Assembly (NCBI GenBank): GCA_033675265.1
Contig: JAUJYZ010001326.1
Span: 209,501-273,500, forward strand
Reading direction: 5' to 3'
Source: Actinostola sp. cb2023
Lineage: Eukaryota; Cnidaria; Anthozoa; Actiniaria; Actinostolidae
Length of the DNA: 64,000 nt
Below, piece by piece: positions 36,901 through 49,115 of this stretch. The notes below the pieces were generated by a model. It was not told where the DNA came from. It did no database searches and saw only the letters and a program-made list of their open reading frames with translations. The first letter of the stretch is position 1. Each line of letters opens with the position of its first letter. Made by a program: the position numbers and the translations under genes.

Positions 36901-39049
36901 CAGATCATCTCGGATAACATTGGAATCAATGCAACGAAATAAAGCCAACACTTCATCTGAAAATTCCTTATCAATAAAAAATGACTTGAGTATCCAGATC
37001 TGCTTTGTATGGAAGAAGTCCAGGAAAAAGTGTTGGTGACGAACATTGTGTATCATTGTGTTCCACTCTTCAACTTCATTTTCGACGCGCCTTGCTTCTT
37101 CTCTGATTTCGTTAATGGAATTCAAGTGTTTCCAAAAGGTCGACAGGTACTTTGGAATGCCAGATGTTTTCAAGATCTTGTACTTGCGTACAATTTCTGT
37201 GAGAAGATCAACTCCATCAATAAAAGATTTCAGTTCTTCTTGGGAAATCACAGACATTTTTCCATCAACAACTTTTTGTCGATATGTCTTATCGGCATTA
37301 ACGATCAAAAGGGCACGACTTCTGAGGTCATTCAATTCATCAAAGTTGTACTTTGCTTCAGTCTGGTCTTGCCGGGTGTACAATAACTGTACATCAATTG
37401 ATCCATTCTCTTCTATCCGTACTATATATCGTCCATACGTAACTGCACTTTTGATAATTCCCTTGGTCAACTCGCCTCTGTCTGAAGACGACGTCTCATA
37501 CATACGTCGTAAGGTATGTACGTTAGAACTGCAAACTTTGATTTTGGCTGCCATTTTCGTTTCTCGTTGGCCAGACTCGTCCTCTATATTTGAGCCAGGA
37601 AGGCGGTCTTTCATTAGATTTGCATGTGCTCTGGTGATTTCTTTTAAGAACTCTTTAGGGTTATCAGGTTTGTTAGTAAGCAATACACTCAAAAATCTAT
37701 GCACATCAATAAGGTATGACACCGTTGATTCTTGAATGAGTTGCTCTGAATGCTCTTCAACGGCCTCGATCAAGTGCACCATGTTTTCTTTAGCAGTCTC
37801 GATGCTGAATGCAATCAATTCTGATGCCTGTGACAACTCGGCCAAAATGTCAACCATGTCTGGAGAAAGCAGATGTTTTATCTCCACAATAACTTGCTCA
37901 TCCATTCGTGTCGAGATACTCTTTAAAGTTCCTGTCTCTTTGCAGCTCAAAAATGACTGGAGCGTTTGCAAGAAATCGCCAGAGTCTTCATGTTTTGCAA
38001 CATAACCCACAGTAACTAAACAGTCCACCACTGTTTGAATTCGTTTCCTAACATCTTCAAACTTGACAAAGTTTCGGAGCATTTTCAAAACACTCAATGA
38101 GGGACTTTTAATTTTAAGGATCTTACAGACACTTTTGACTTCTTCATTAATATTGTGCTCTTGGACGCCAGTTAAGAGCCTGTCCAGTTCTTTGGTTGTT
38201 ACTTGATCTACTTGATCAGTGATTCTTTTAAACACACCAATAAAGGATTTAGCTCCATCGTTGTTAAGTAGCACAAGAACGTCTTCAACAGTCATAGCAT
38301 CTTGGCCATTCTTTTCTTCCTGATCTTCGGTCACATCTTCCAATACTTCTTTAAATTGTCGTTTGTTAACTACGTGCTCTTCTAGAAGTTTTCCTGAGAA
38401 ATTTTTGAAAAGGATGGAATCGCACAGCTCACTAAGCTCCATCGAAGGCTTTAGAAGGCATTCTAGAAGACCCCAGTAGTTCTCTTTTCGAATATCTGCG
38501 AACTTTGTTTTCGTCAATGTGCTTTTACGATCATTGTATGCGTTGTTAATGGTGTTGAAATCTTGCAAGATGACTACACTCCCATCGCCAGTGATCTCGT
38601 TGGCGAGGTGTATTGCTTTTTCAAGATAAATGAAACTCTTTCGCAGCTCTTCTCTCTCTCTCGAAAGGGAAGCCAGTACTTCAACCCATTGATTTTCTAC
38701 GGACAGTAATGGATCCACTTCCTTTCCTGGAGGACAACATCTTCCCAAGGTCAGCAGTTCTGCGATATCCTCTTGATCTCTTTGGCTCCTTAAGTAATTC
38801 AAGGGAATTTGGCCATCAATAATAGACTTACTGAGGTTATCAACTACTTGTTTGGCATTCAGGTATGTAGAATGTTTGTGAAGACGGCCTAGTTTTCCTG
38901 TTGCCTGAAAAACGACTGTCCACAACTTCTTCTCGGTTAGAACAGGGTTAACCACCTTGGCGATCTCTCCTTGGCTTGGATGACAACCTGACTTCAGAGG
39001 AACTATCTTTGCTTGATCAAGGAGAAGCAATAGGATTTCTTCCCTTCCT
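33951..39049 (-). CDS. RNF213: RNF213-like, N-terminal arm and AAA modules (first frame)
   Basis: About 1,700 residues from a splice acceptor (TTTCAG|AGGAAG at 39049) that joins the upstream exon in phase (GG plus A). The first 1,250 residues are the helical arm and degenerate AAA modules. AAA3 follows with Walker A GETGCGKTS (near 35110), Walker B MWIFLDEINTCD (near 34935) and sensor FVAACNPYRLRPPG (near 34830). AAA4 Walker A is GKPGCSKSLS (near 34115). AAA3 and AAA4 are the ATP-competent modules of RNF213. The frame stops just after STSEGIEKVF; deleting one T from the T4 run at 33951-33954 continues it as VFEKAKKYKSEDVLPVVLLD. A damaged gene or an assembly error would both explain this. Confidence 0.9.
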
Positions 39050-39065
39050 CTGAAAGTAGAAATAG

Positions 39066-39099
<34 letters not shown>

Positions 39100-39290
39100 A
39101 CTATTACTAAGCGACAAAATACCTTATAACTTAATTATAGTTTTGCGTTGTAGTAAGCTCTAGACTCAGTATCCCGACGTATTTAATCTATTATACCGGC
39201 TTAATCTCATATAGCTTGATAGTTATATTGCTAAAAAGCTACTAAAGAAACATTTCTTGTATTAACTGTATATCCAAATAAATCGCTTAC
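39050..39290 (-). other. Intron of the RNF213-like gene
   Basis: Donor GATGG|GTAAGC at 39291/39290 and acceptor TTTCAG at 39050. The phases match (2/2), giving EIDGGREEILL across the junction. It contains an (ATT)n microsatellite at 39066-39097. Confidence 0.85.
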
Positions 39291-41029
39291 CCATCGATCT
39301 CTATAACTTGTGAACTTGAAGTACTTGAGTAGAATATGGCGTCTATCAGTTTTAACTTCACATCAGGTCGGCTCGCTTGTTCCACTTTCACAGTGTTGAT
39401 CAACAAAGTCATGTACCACCTTCTACCGATTGCTCCAGTTCTTTTATAGATCTCGTCAAATGCATCCACGATAGCTTTTAATCCACAACATTTTGTCTCG
39501 TGACAAACGCTTTTTCCAAGTAGTTGCTCATACATTTTCAACGCGTCTACGTTGCTCAGCTCCTCCAAGACTTGGAATGCCTCAACCACACTTTCTTTCT
39601 TCGACGAGCATGCACACTTTTTGGATTTTACGACGCTTGAAACAAGACTGCCAACCACATCCTCTTTATCCTTGGCATTGTTTGTCTCCCAAAACGAGTA
39701 GAAAGATTTGTCATTCAAGACATCGAAAACGGCATAATTAAGATTGTTCTTCCAGGACCTTGAAAGGACTTTAAGAAGCTCCATCAAGCCATCAGAAGCG
39801 CTTTTCTGTAGATCTTTATCAAGGATGAGTTCAACCAATAATCTGTGGTCAAATTCTCTTCTTTCTTGTACTTGCTTTCTAAGGGCTTCACAAAATGGAA
39901 CTGCAAGTTTAGGTCTTAGTGCACGTGGTGATTCTTTCCACAATGACGGTTCTAGAACGTCTGGCTTTCTTGCTAGAGTGAAAAACTGCGTAAATCTATG
40001 AACGATGGCGTCCACTTGTGACATTAAGTCATCTGCCAGTAGTCGACAGATCTTCCACAAAGAAGGAATCGTTGGTGCTTTGGATATAACAAAGGCTATC
40101 ATTGTGTGCTGATCTTGATATTCCTCGAGACTGAAAAGCTTTCTTACCAGTTTGGTTGCAATATCATCGAAATGGTCGTTTTCAAGAATGGGCCCAAGAG
40201 TGTTTGCTGAGCGTAACACAGTTTGCGTGTCAAATAGATGACCAAAAAGCCATACACATTCAAGGTCGGTGCCAAATGTACTCCCACCCAGAAGCTTGAC
40301 ATGAACAGATTTTATGAATTCCAAGGAGCTACAAGACAGTCGACTTTTTGGACAGCATCGTAACTGGTTCAAGAGGGCATTGGCAGTTTCTTTACAATAT
40401 GGCAAATACGACGATAAAGGATATGAGAGTGAGCGATTTTTGAAAAACTGCCCCAACAGAGAACAAATATACGCACTCTTATACGGGGTGAGTCCATTCA
40501 GTGAAGCTTGGGCCATCCAGTTAAAAAACGATTTGCTATCCTCAGTTTTGTAGTATAGATGACCAAATCCTACATGCTCACATTCGTTCATTATCTCCTT
40601 TACGTTGTTTTCTTCAACCATCTCATACAACCTCTTAACGAAAAAGAATTGACCAGCAAAAATCCATTCAATGTGATACTTGTTATTTGGTTGTTTAAAG
40701 ACATCATACTGGTTATTCACATCAAATATTTTCCGATTATAGTTGGTTTCCTTGATCAACGATTCTGTTGTTACCACAATAGATTTCACATAATGAATGA
40801 ATTTTCCTCCCATACCATGGCGATACTTTACAATGTATCTATATCGCACACTGTTGACATCATCTGGATGGACATGCATTGGAAAGGACCTCCAGTATTT
40901 CCCAGAACTAGAAGACATATAATTCATGTTGAGTGTGAGATTGTTTTGGAAGGTCAGTGGCTTTTCAAACTCAAGTACAACTTTCTCTGCACTTTCGTGG
41001 ACATACAGATGAAAAACAACTGACAAAAC
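39291..41029 (-). CDS. RNF213: RNF213-like, N-terminal exon with CBM20-like domain
   Basis: About 580 residues between a good acceptor (TTCTTTAG|GTTTTG, 41029) and donor (GTAAGC). The start VLSVVFHLYV with RYRYIVKYRHGMGGKFIHYV about 70 residues later matches the carbohydrate-binding-type (CBM20-like) domain near the N-terminus of RNF213. The helical stalk follows. The first residue is not a start codon, so an upstream exon is needed; the best candidate is 41663-41725. Confidence 0.85.
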
Positions 41030-41166
41030 CTAAAGAAAAGAAAAAAACATTTGTTCTTTCAATATTACATAGAATGTAAACTGATTTCAAATAACAAATA
41101 TATATGCCTTTTGCACATATTTAATTTGATAAGTAACGAATGAATGAATGAATGAATGAATGAACT

Positions 41167-41463
41167 TTATACACCTATTCCAAAAATCGTTGTCCCCGCC
41201 GAAAGCAACAAGCAAGAAGCTGACGACCGCAAAGGGCATTGGGACTTTCTCCTTATTCATTTATTCATCCGTAGACATTTTAACAACATGCATTTTCAAT
41301 GGCCGAATAGTTCCAAATGATTGTTATTCAACGCTCGTAGGGATAACTTCTCAAGTACCATGGATAAATAAATTAATTAGGAGATTCCCAAAGTCCTTTG
41401 CGGTCGTCAGCTTCTTGCTTGTTGCTTTCGGCCCAGACAACGATAATTGGAATAGGTGTATAA
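41167..41463. mobile_element. 297-bp inverted-repeat MITE in an intron
   Basis: Arms of about 80 bp begin TTATACACCTATTCCA and contain GCAACAAGCAAGAAGCTGAC in inverse. A (GAAT)n run abuts the left end. No clear target duplication. Confidence 0.8.
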
Positions 41464-41662
41464 GGAGGAGACTCATCACCCGTAGGTGCTTTTCATGAGG
41501 GACCTCCAAGAATAAAAATACATAATTATTACAATCATAAAAATGAATTGTGGTCCAATTAAATAAAAACATTTTCAGTGTTTTCTTACATCTCACAAGC
41601 TTACATCATATCATTTATAAATCAAATAATATTTTTTTATCCTTGAAATGCATGGCACATAC

Positions 41663-41725
41663 CTTTTCAGGAAACTTCATTGGTCTATCTCCAGATTCTC
41701 TTGCACACCATGCAAATTCACTTTC
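41663..41725 (-). CDS. RNF213: Candidate 21-codon exon of the RNF213-like gene
   Basis: Acceptor TTTGCCTTAG and donor GAAAAG|GTATGT frame 63 nt that translate as ESEFAWCARESGDRPMKFPE plus K. It is phase 0 at both ends, joining 41029 (phase 0) downstream and the repeat exon donor at 42296 (phase 0) upstream. This was found by reading splice signals and is not supported by recognisable homology. Confidence 0.55.
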
Positions 41726-41835
41726 CTAAGGCAAAAACGATTGACCAAAATGAGACTTGACATACAATCATTATAATAATTGTTATTATTATTATTATTA
41801 ATATTATTATTAATTATTTGCATTATTCGATACCG

Positions 41836-42120
41836 TAAAAACCGGCAGATTAGCTGCACCTTTCCCCTAAAATCGACGTTCGAAATCGGGGTGCGGTTTA
41901 TCTGCGGAAACATCTAGAAAAGATTACCTAAATTTGCATAGATTAACATTTCGAAAATCGCCATCGAAAAAAAACAAGGCCGAGCACTGTAATTGTAGGT
42001 AATACAGTGTATACGAGTTTTCGACTTTTAATTAATTTCAAAAAAGAATTTTTCCCAAATTTTGAGTTGACAACTCGGAGTGTGGATTATCGGCAGGTGC
42101 GGTTTATCTGCCGGTTTTTA
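41836..42120. mobile_element. 285-bp inverted-repeat element in an intron
   Basis: Ends TAAAAACCGGCAGAT and ATCTGCCGGTTTTTA are inverted. It lies in the 570-bp interval between the repeat exon and the 63-nt exon. The sequence at 1-30 (TTTAAGG, AAAACCGG) suggests a related end in block 1. Confidence 0.65.
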
Positions 42121-42295
42121 AGGGAGATGCATTTGATAAAATAGAGACATGCATCTAAAGATTAAGCTCTGAATTTCAGCTGCTTCCTCTGGGACAGCTT
42201 ATTCAGGAACATCATGATCCATGGGAGGTGGATAAATTTCAACCATAATTTCAGTTCTTCCCTTTTACCATTGTATTTTATAAAATTTCAAATAC

Positions 42296-44557
42296 CTTAT
42301 CGTCTGCTTGGTCCTCTCTGCTCAATGGGTCTGTATGACTGTAGGCACCTGATGCTGAAGCACCTCTTCCACCTTCTTGATCTTTATGTACTGCAGGTGT
42401 AGACACACCACTACCAGGAGGTAAGGGGCCATCTTGATTTGTCTCTCTGTTCATTGGGTCTGTATCACTGTAGGCACCTGATGCTGAAGCACCTCTTCCA
42501 CCTTCTTGATCTTTATGTACTGCAGGTGTAGACACACCACTACCAGGAGGTAAGGGGCCATATTGATTTGTCTCTCTGTTCATTGGGTCTGTATGACTGT
42601 AGGCACCTGATGCTGAAGCACCTCTTCCACCTTCTTGATCTTTATGTACTGCAGGTGTAGACACACCACTACCAGGAGGTAAGGGGCCATATTGATTTGT
42701 CTCTCTGTTCATTGGGTCTGTATGACTGTAGGCACCTGATGCTGAAGCACCTCTTCCACCTTCTTGATCTCTATGTACTGCAAATGTAGACACACCACTA
42801 CCAGGAGGTAAGGGGCCATATTGATTTGTCTCTCTGTTCATTGGGTATGTATCACTGTAGGCACATGATGCTGAAGCACCTCTTCCACCTTCTTGATCTT
42901 TATGTACTGCAACTGTAGACACACCACTACCAGGAGATAAGGGGCCATATTGATTTGTCTCTCTGTACATTGGGTCTATATGACTGTAGGTACCTGATAC
43001 TGAAGCACCTCTTCCACCTTCTTGATCTTTATGTACTGCAGGTGTAAACACACCACTACCAGGAGGTAAGGGGTCATCTTGATTTGTCTCTCTGTTCATT
43101 GGGTCTGTATGACTGTAGGCGCCTGATGCTGAAGCACCTCTTCCACCTTCTTGATCTTTATGTACTGCAACTGTAGACACACCACTACCAGGAGATAAGG
43201 GGCCATATTGATTTGTCTCTCTGTTCATTGGGTATGTATGACTGTAGGCACCTGATGCTGAAGCACCTCTTCCACCTTCTTGATCTTTATGTACTGCAAC
43301 TGTAGACACACCACTACCAGGAGATAAGGGGCCATATTGATTTGTCTCTCTGTACATTGGGTCTATATGACTGTAGGTACCTGATACTGAAGCACCTCTT
43401 CCACCTTCTTGATCTTTATGTACTGCAGGTGTAAACACACCACTACCAGGAGGTAAGGGGTCATCTTGATTTGTCTCTCTGTTCATTGGGTCTGTATGAC
43501 TGTAGGCGCCTGATGCTGAAGCACCTCTTCCACCTTCTTGATCTTTATGTACTGCAACTGTAGACACACCACTACCAGGAGATAAGGGGCCATATTGATT
43601 TGTCTCTCTGTTCATTGGGTATGTATGACTGTAGGCACCTGATGCTGAAGCACCTCTTCCACCTTCTTGATCTTTATGTACTGCAGGTGTAAACACACCA
43701 CTACCAGGAGGTAAGGGGTCATCTTGATTTGTCTCTCTGTTCATTGGGTCTGTATGACTGTAGGCGCCTGATGCTGAAGCACCTCTTCCACCTTCTTGAT
43801 CTTTATGTACTGCAACTGTAGACACACCACTACCAGGAGGTAAGGGGCCATATTGATATGTCTCTCTGTTCATTGGGTATGTATGACTGTAGGCACCTGA
43901 TGCTGAAGCACCTCTTCCACCTTCTTGATCTCTATGTACTGCAAGTGCAGACACACCACTACCAGGAGGTAAGGGGCCATCTTGATTTGTCTCTCTGTTC
44001 ATTGGGTCTGTATGACTGTAGGCACCTGATGCTGAAGCACCTCTTCCACCTTCTTGATCTCTATGTACTGCAGGTGTAGACACACCACTACCAGGAGGTA
44101 AGGGGTCATATTGATTTGTCTCTCTGTTCATTGGGTCTGTATGACTGTAGGCACCTGATGCTGAAGCACCTCTTCCACCTTCTTGATCTTCATGTACTGC
44201 AGGTGTAGATACACCACTACCAGGAGGTAAGGGGTTCTCTTGATTTGTCTCTCTGTTCAATGGGTCTGTATGACTGTAGGCACCTGATGCTGAAGCACCT
44301 CTTCCACCTGCTTGATCTTTATGTACTGCAGGTGTAGACACACCACTACCAGGAGGCAAGGGGCCATATTGATTTGTCTCTCTGCTTATTGGGTCTGTAT
44401 GACTGCCAGAAGACAATTGATTGTAACTACCTGCCTGACTCTCAGCATGACTTCCAGGACATCTAGAGAAGATTTCTGCATAGGTTTTCCCAGCTTCTTG
44501 CTGCCATTTCTCATGTTTGGTTTGCTGTCTATCTCCTCCAGGGTCATCATTCGACAT
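42296..44557 (-). CDS. RNF213: 43-residue tandem-repeat exon, copy 2; probable first exon of the RNF213-like gene
   Basis: 754 codons from ATG at 44555-44557 (an in-frame TTG nine bases upstream is not a plausible start). The leader is the same as in copy 1 (MSNDDPGGDRQQTK) but four residues shorter, then 16 units of 43 residues of a distinct type (LPPGSGVSTPAVHKDQEGG, SGAYSHTDPMNRETNQ). The donor GATAAG|GTATTT ends at 42296 in phase 0 and can splice to 41725 in phase 0. Reading through gives a stop at 42278-42280 after four more residues. Position, strand, phase, TATA box and the long disordered N-terminus known in RNF213 all fit a first exon of the gene downstream; total length would then be near 5,300 residues, like human RNF213. 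It could instead be an independent single-exon gene. Confidence 0.6.
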
Positions 44558-44626
44558 GTTTACCAAGAATAGCTCACATCATGCCATTCATACAGTGGTT
44601 TCTAAGTAACAAGAACATGACATGTA

Positions 44627-44636
44627 CCTTATATAG
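44627..44636 (-). promoter_or_regulatory. TATA-like box of repeat exon, copy 2
   Basis: CTATATAAGG on the minus strand, 70 bp upstream of the ATG, identical in sequence and spacing to copy 1. Confidence 0.5.
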
Positions 44637-45009
44637 TGCGTTATGGAAGCAAGGGAGCGTTTATAGGGACATAATTTGTTTTTCCTTCATAAGTCTTTAG
44701 ATGGCTGAGACAGAGTATTAGCATAAGGGTATACATATAGGAGCAGAAAGGGGAGCCGGTGTATTGAAGTGATGACCATTTGCATTAGGAGAGCAAATAT
44801 TCATTATTCAACAAAAATATTGCAAAACCACAAGGGCGGATACAGGGCGTCAGGACCCCCCTTTTGTTGCTTTTTAATTTATTTTTGTCAACATGCACAG
44901 AAAACAGGGCACGATCTCAACTATTTCACCTTGTCCCACCTATCATGGTTCAGCAAGACAACTTGTGACCTACAGTACCAGTCAGAATAAAGCAACCTCA
45001 AAAACAGGT

Positions 45010-46443
45010 TAAGGGACCCGGTCATTAAATATCGGGAGGGGGGGGGGGGGGGGGGCTGTAGGAGAAAGTCATTTTTTTAGGTTTTTGTTTCCGGGCCCCC
45101 CTCTTAAATGCAAAAAAAATATGAAGGCCCCCCTTTTGATATTGGTAAAAAATTCTAACACATACATGTATATATATAGATTATTGATTGAGCAAATTGA
45201 TCAGAAAAATGATTTATTTTGATCACTAAGTGTATTTAAACTCAATGCTCCATTTGAGAGGCTATGAGGCAATAGAAAGTTCTAAAAAAAAAGTTCTAAA
45301 AAAAATCGAAGTGTTCACGGTTCGAGTGTGCACACTGTAACTAGTAGTGTATTTTTAAAAGGACAAAAATACTGAAAATAACATTGTACAAGAGAATATG
45401 ACCTAATGAATATGACCTCATATTCTCTTGCATTATATTATTGCAGGAGCCCATAAGTAGGAGCATCCATGTAGCATCCCGGTAGGCGAGGAATGCGCCT
45501 TCCAGAGCGGAGAATAGGCAGGGGATTCGTGACTCATATTTTTCTTCTTCAAAATATTATCTACAGAACAAATGAGTACTGGCGAGGGAGTTCACCGTTC
45601 ATTTCTGCCCCGGTGACCGGGGACTTCACTGGCTTTAATTTGAGTAAAAAGTGAATGCCCCGCTTATGCCCCGCTTATGCCCGGGGGGGGGGGGGGGGGG
45701 GGGGAGTTTCACTTGACTGGTGCATTAGAACACGAAATTGACCAATCACTGTTGCTGCAAATTAACGAGTTGTGGCAAATAAAACGAGTTTCAACAAATA
45801 AAATTCATTGCAGCAAATTAAACGAGTTGCTGCAAATAAAATGACTGGTTGCTGCAGATGAAACGAGTTTCAACAAATAAAACGAGTTGCTGCAAATAAA
45901 ACGAGTTGCTACAGATAAAACGAGTTTCAACAAATAAAACTGGAAGTGCACAGTGATTGGTCACTATGATTTCGAGAAATTGTGTTCTAAAAATAGCAAA
46001 AGTGACATAGACCCAATATGTAGCATGGAATGCTCCTACTTATGGGCTTCTGATTATTGCCAGTAAATGATACGACTATACTTGCAAAAATGAGAGACTT
46101 TTAGTATTTATAAAAATTAAGCGATGTATGAAATTGATATCTTTAGTTTGGTTTTTAGGTTATCAGTGAAACATTTGAACCAGTTAAAAATTGAACCTTC
46201 ACTGTATTTCTTTATAGATTTAACTGACTGTTTGCTGTTGTCAGCTTTAATTATTTATTAGACAAATCATTTCTCCCTCTTTTTCTGTCTGTATGCCCTC
46301 AGAAAATTCGAAGACCTCCCCTTATTATCATTTTTTTCTTTGGGAGCCCCCCCTCACATTAGAACAATTTTTCCAAGACCCCCCCCCCCCTCACTTTCTC
46401 CCCAACCCCCCCCCCCCCCCGATATTTAATGACCAGTCCCTAA
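45010..46443. mobile_element. 1.4 kb TIR element private to block 2
   Basis: Ends TTAAGGGACCCGGTCATTAA and (right, inverted) TTAGGGACTGGTCATTAA, each followed by ATATCGGG and a long G or C run. Block 1 has no counterpart between its matching flanks (near 8600 and 8640), so this is an insertion. Target duplication is not clear. It contains the nested element 45444-46052. Confidence 0.75.
45444..46052. mobile_element. 609-bp MITE with 7-bp target duplication
   Basis: Ends CAGGAGCCCATAAGTAGGAG and (inverted) CAGAAGCCCATAAGTAGGAG, flanked by ATTATTG (45437-45443 and 46053-46059). The interior has tandem AAATAAAACGAGTT motifs (45770-45940) and a G run of about 20. It is nested in 45010-46443. Confidence 0.8.
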
Positions 46444-46785
46444 TTTTGCAGTGAGTGTGTTACGTTTGAAAAAAATGTGTATTTGCATTTGTGATTTTGA
46501 CAAACGCATTTCAAGAGGCTCATTAGTATTGTACATGTAATTTACACAAATCAGTAAGACTGACACAATAACAGTTAAAGTCATCGATCTTATATGCCAA
46601 TGCATGATATACTCTCCAAGTACATTTACAGAACGTTATTGCTGATGCGAAGTAAACTTCAGACTGTTTTTAAATGATCAAAAACGCTTAAATCGCTTTT
46701 CATAAGTAATAAAACTGAACAAATAGTATTTCATTATTAAGTAACAAAAATCTTTTATATTCATATACTATATTAGATTCATATA

Positions 46786-47066
46786 CAGTCATTTGCAAAA
46801 ATTCTGGCTGCTACGAAATATCAATATATCGGGTGCATTATGGGTAATTAAATAATCGAAAATTCCCCTTAAAGTGGGTTAACCCCAGCAAAGTTGGTAG
46901 AAATATTTAGTATGATGTTTATTTTAGTCTTAGGTTTGTTGTTTGTAAATTTTGCTTCATTTAATAAGTTAGGAAACTCAAAATAGTATTATTTAATTAC
47001 CCATAATGCACCCGATATATTGATATATTGATATTTCGTGGCGGCCAGAATTTTTGCAAATGACTG
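46786..47066. mobile_element. 281-bp Tc1/mariner-type MITE
   Basis: Inverted ends of about 60 bp beginning CAGTCATTTGCAAAAATTCT, flanked by TA on both sides (46784-46785 and 47067-47068). CAGT tips with a TA duplication are typical of Tc1/mariner MITEs. Confidence 0.85.
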
Positions 47067-48120
47067 TATTATAGTATAGTTATAGTAGTTTTTAGCATTT
47101 TTATAGTTTTACATATTTTTTATATTATATATATTTTTTTTATTTTTGAGTTTTGAGTTTTTGTTAGGGCCACAAGTTTATCAGTTTCTCCAATACTGTC
47201 ACGTGTCACCCTCTGTAAATAAAGTCTACTTACTTACTTACTTACTTACTATCCAGTTTTCGCCAAATGACACTTCGATTATTCATGTCTATCACGCCGG
47301 TCGATCAAGCAGTTTCTTGGGTTCTACGTAATGGAGAACTATACTTGAAGCTTATAAAGATGATTTAAAACTTTGTAGTGATCCATAATAAACTACAGAA
47401 GTGTTTTCAGAGTTCAAACATGTAATAATTCTAACATTAGTTATATCAATTCTGGTATTGAAAAAAGAAGTAACATAATTTTGACCAGAACGGGCCCCCA
47501 TATAAAGGTGTTAGAGTGTTAGTCTGGCAAAATATTTTGACGAATGCATCATATCAGATCGTCAATAAAAATTCGTAAATCCAGGTTTTTTTATTTGGGA
47601 AATTCGTAAATCCAGGTTTTCGAGTGACAAATTCCAAAAACAGAGTCCAGGTCTGAACATCTCGCCGCACATACCTAACCATTTTTTAACCAAGTATCCC
47701 CCCCCCCCTCCCCCCAGTCCTAGACTGCCTATTTTTTTTTATGTGTTTGCGAGTGCATTTATAAAAACTCATTATTGCGGTTTTTTTGCATTTTTATTTT
47801 TGCGTTTTTTTTGCATTTCATGTGTTGTGCGCTTTATTCTTGACCGACACTGTACAAGAACTTGTGAACAAGCTTAAATTTTCTTTTTTTCTTTAATACT
47901 CAACTCCCCTACCCTGGGTACCAGAGGCCGAGAGGGGGCCGGGAGAGATTGGGGGAGAGAGGGAAGCCGGTACTCAGGGCACAACTCCCCAAAACTCCTT
48001 TACAAAAATATGTTATCACGTCACTTATCCAACAGTGTAAACATGACGTACTTCACGCTGAACCCCCCTTTCAAAAATTCCTGCATCCGCCGTTGAGAAC
48101 ACATCTACGTATCGTATCAA

Positions 48121-48705
48121 TAACTTTAGAACACTTTGGGCTTCCTGTGGTATTCGTGTTTCCGGTCCGAAAGCGAAACAAAAAACTGTGCAACGTTTGC
48201 ACTAAATCCCAAATAGCGCTATAAAAACAATAGAAATATCACTATGTAGTACTAAATAGCGCTATTTATGTTGCACGGTTAAAGTGTTATCCCCTCCCAA
48301 CATTTCTCGGTAATCCTCCAAACTTACAAAACTTTACAATTAATACAACCCAGAAATGGGTCCTCAAAGAAGAGATTAAACAGTGGCACATATTAGATCA
48401 GTCTCCCATCGGTGCCTGATTTATTTTACCGTGATTTGGCCCTCTGAATTGACTTAAAACTTTCTTGGATTCACTGATTCTAGAGATCGATCAATGCAGA
48501 GCACTTTAATTAACCCGCCAAAACGGTTTAATTCAAACGTTTACTTGTGCCAGAGTTCGATATAATAAACATTATTTGCTCGTAAATGTAAAATGAATCA
48601 CTTACCCTCTAAACGACTCTCAGTTTTAGATTTTCTCCCAAAAAGTTTTGCAACGACAGGCCCAAGTTCTTGAAAGTGGGGTTCTTGGAAGTGGGACAAC
48701 GCGAA
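48121..48705. repeat. Dispersed repeat R, copy 2
   Basis: Same 600-bp sequence as 17932-18560 and 52866-53470. Here it forms the start of tandem unit A of the Cys/His-ubiquitin-like-TerD genes. Confidence 0.8.
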
Positions 48706-48710
48706 GATAT

Positions 48711-49115
48711 AGACCCTATGCAATACTCGATTTCTGTACTTTGCATAAATTTGCAAAAACTGAAAGAATAACGAGTTAAGTAAAGGTAAAGTAATAGATT
48801 GAAAGACCATCGACAGTTTAGTATTTACCCCCAAAAGTGCATTAATAAAAATGAAACCATCATCAAGTAATAAGCGTTTGAAAGGTGCAAAATACATGGA
48901 AACGAGGCATCTAGGGCCAAAGTCCGGTTTCTGGTACAAATCTATGTAATTTCAAATCACTATAACTTTTCAAGATTGCATAGTACAGCCCTAAAATTTG
49001 GTATGTTCATTATTGAAAACCCTCTCTTCAAAGAGATGGTCAGATATTGCTGTAATATCTTCCCAATAACAAAGGAAATCAGATTTTACGATTCTACCAG
49101 TATTGCATAGGGTCT
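48711..49115. mobile_element. 405-bp MITE with an empty site in unit B
   Basis: Ends AGACCCTATGCAATACT and its inverse. Unit B at 53466-53490 runs gcgaagatat directly into catgcatgacc without this sequence, which shows it is an insertion. The possible target duplication is only AT. Confidence 0.75.

Noticed and set aside
42240..42296. Alternative 34-nt intron after the repeat exon leading to a short conserved tail (GRTEIMVEIYPPP, stop) in both copies
   Set aside because: Phase fits and the stop is conserved, but 34 nt is very short and there is no pyrimidine tract. The longer splice to 41725 explains the RNF213 link better. cDNA would decide.
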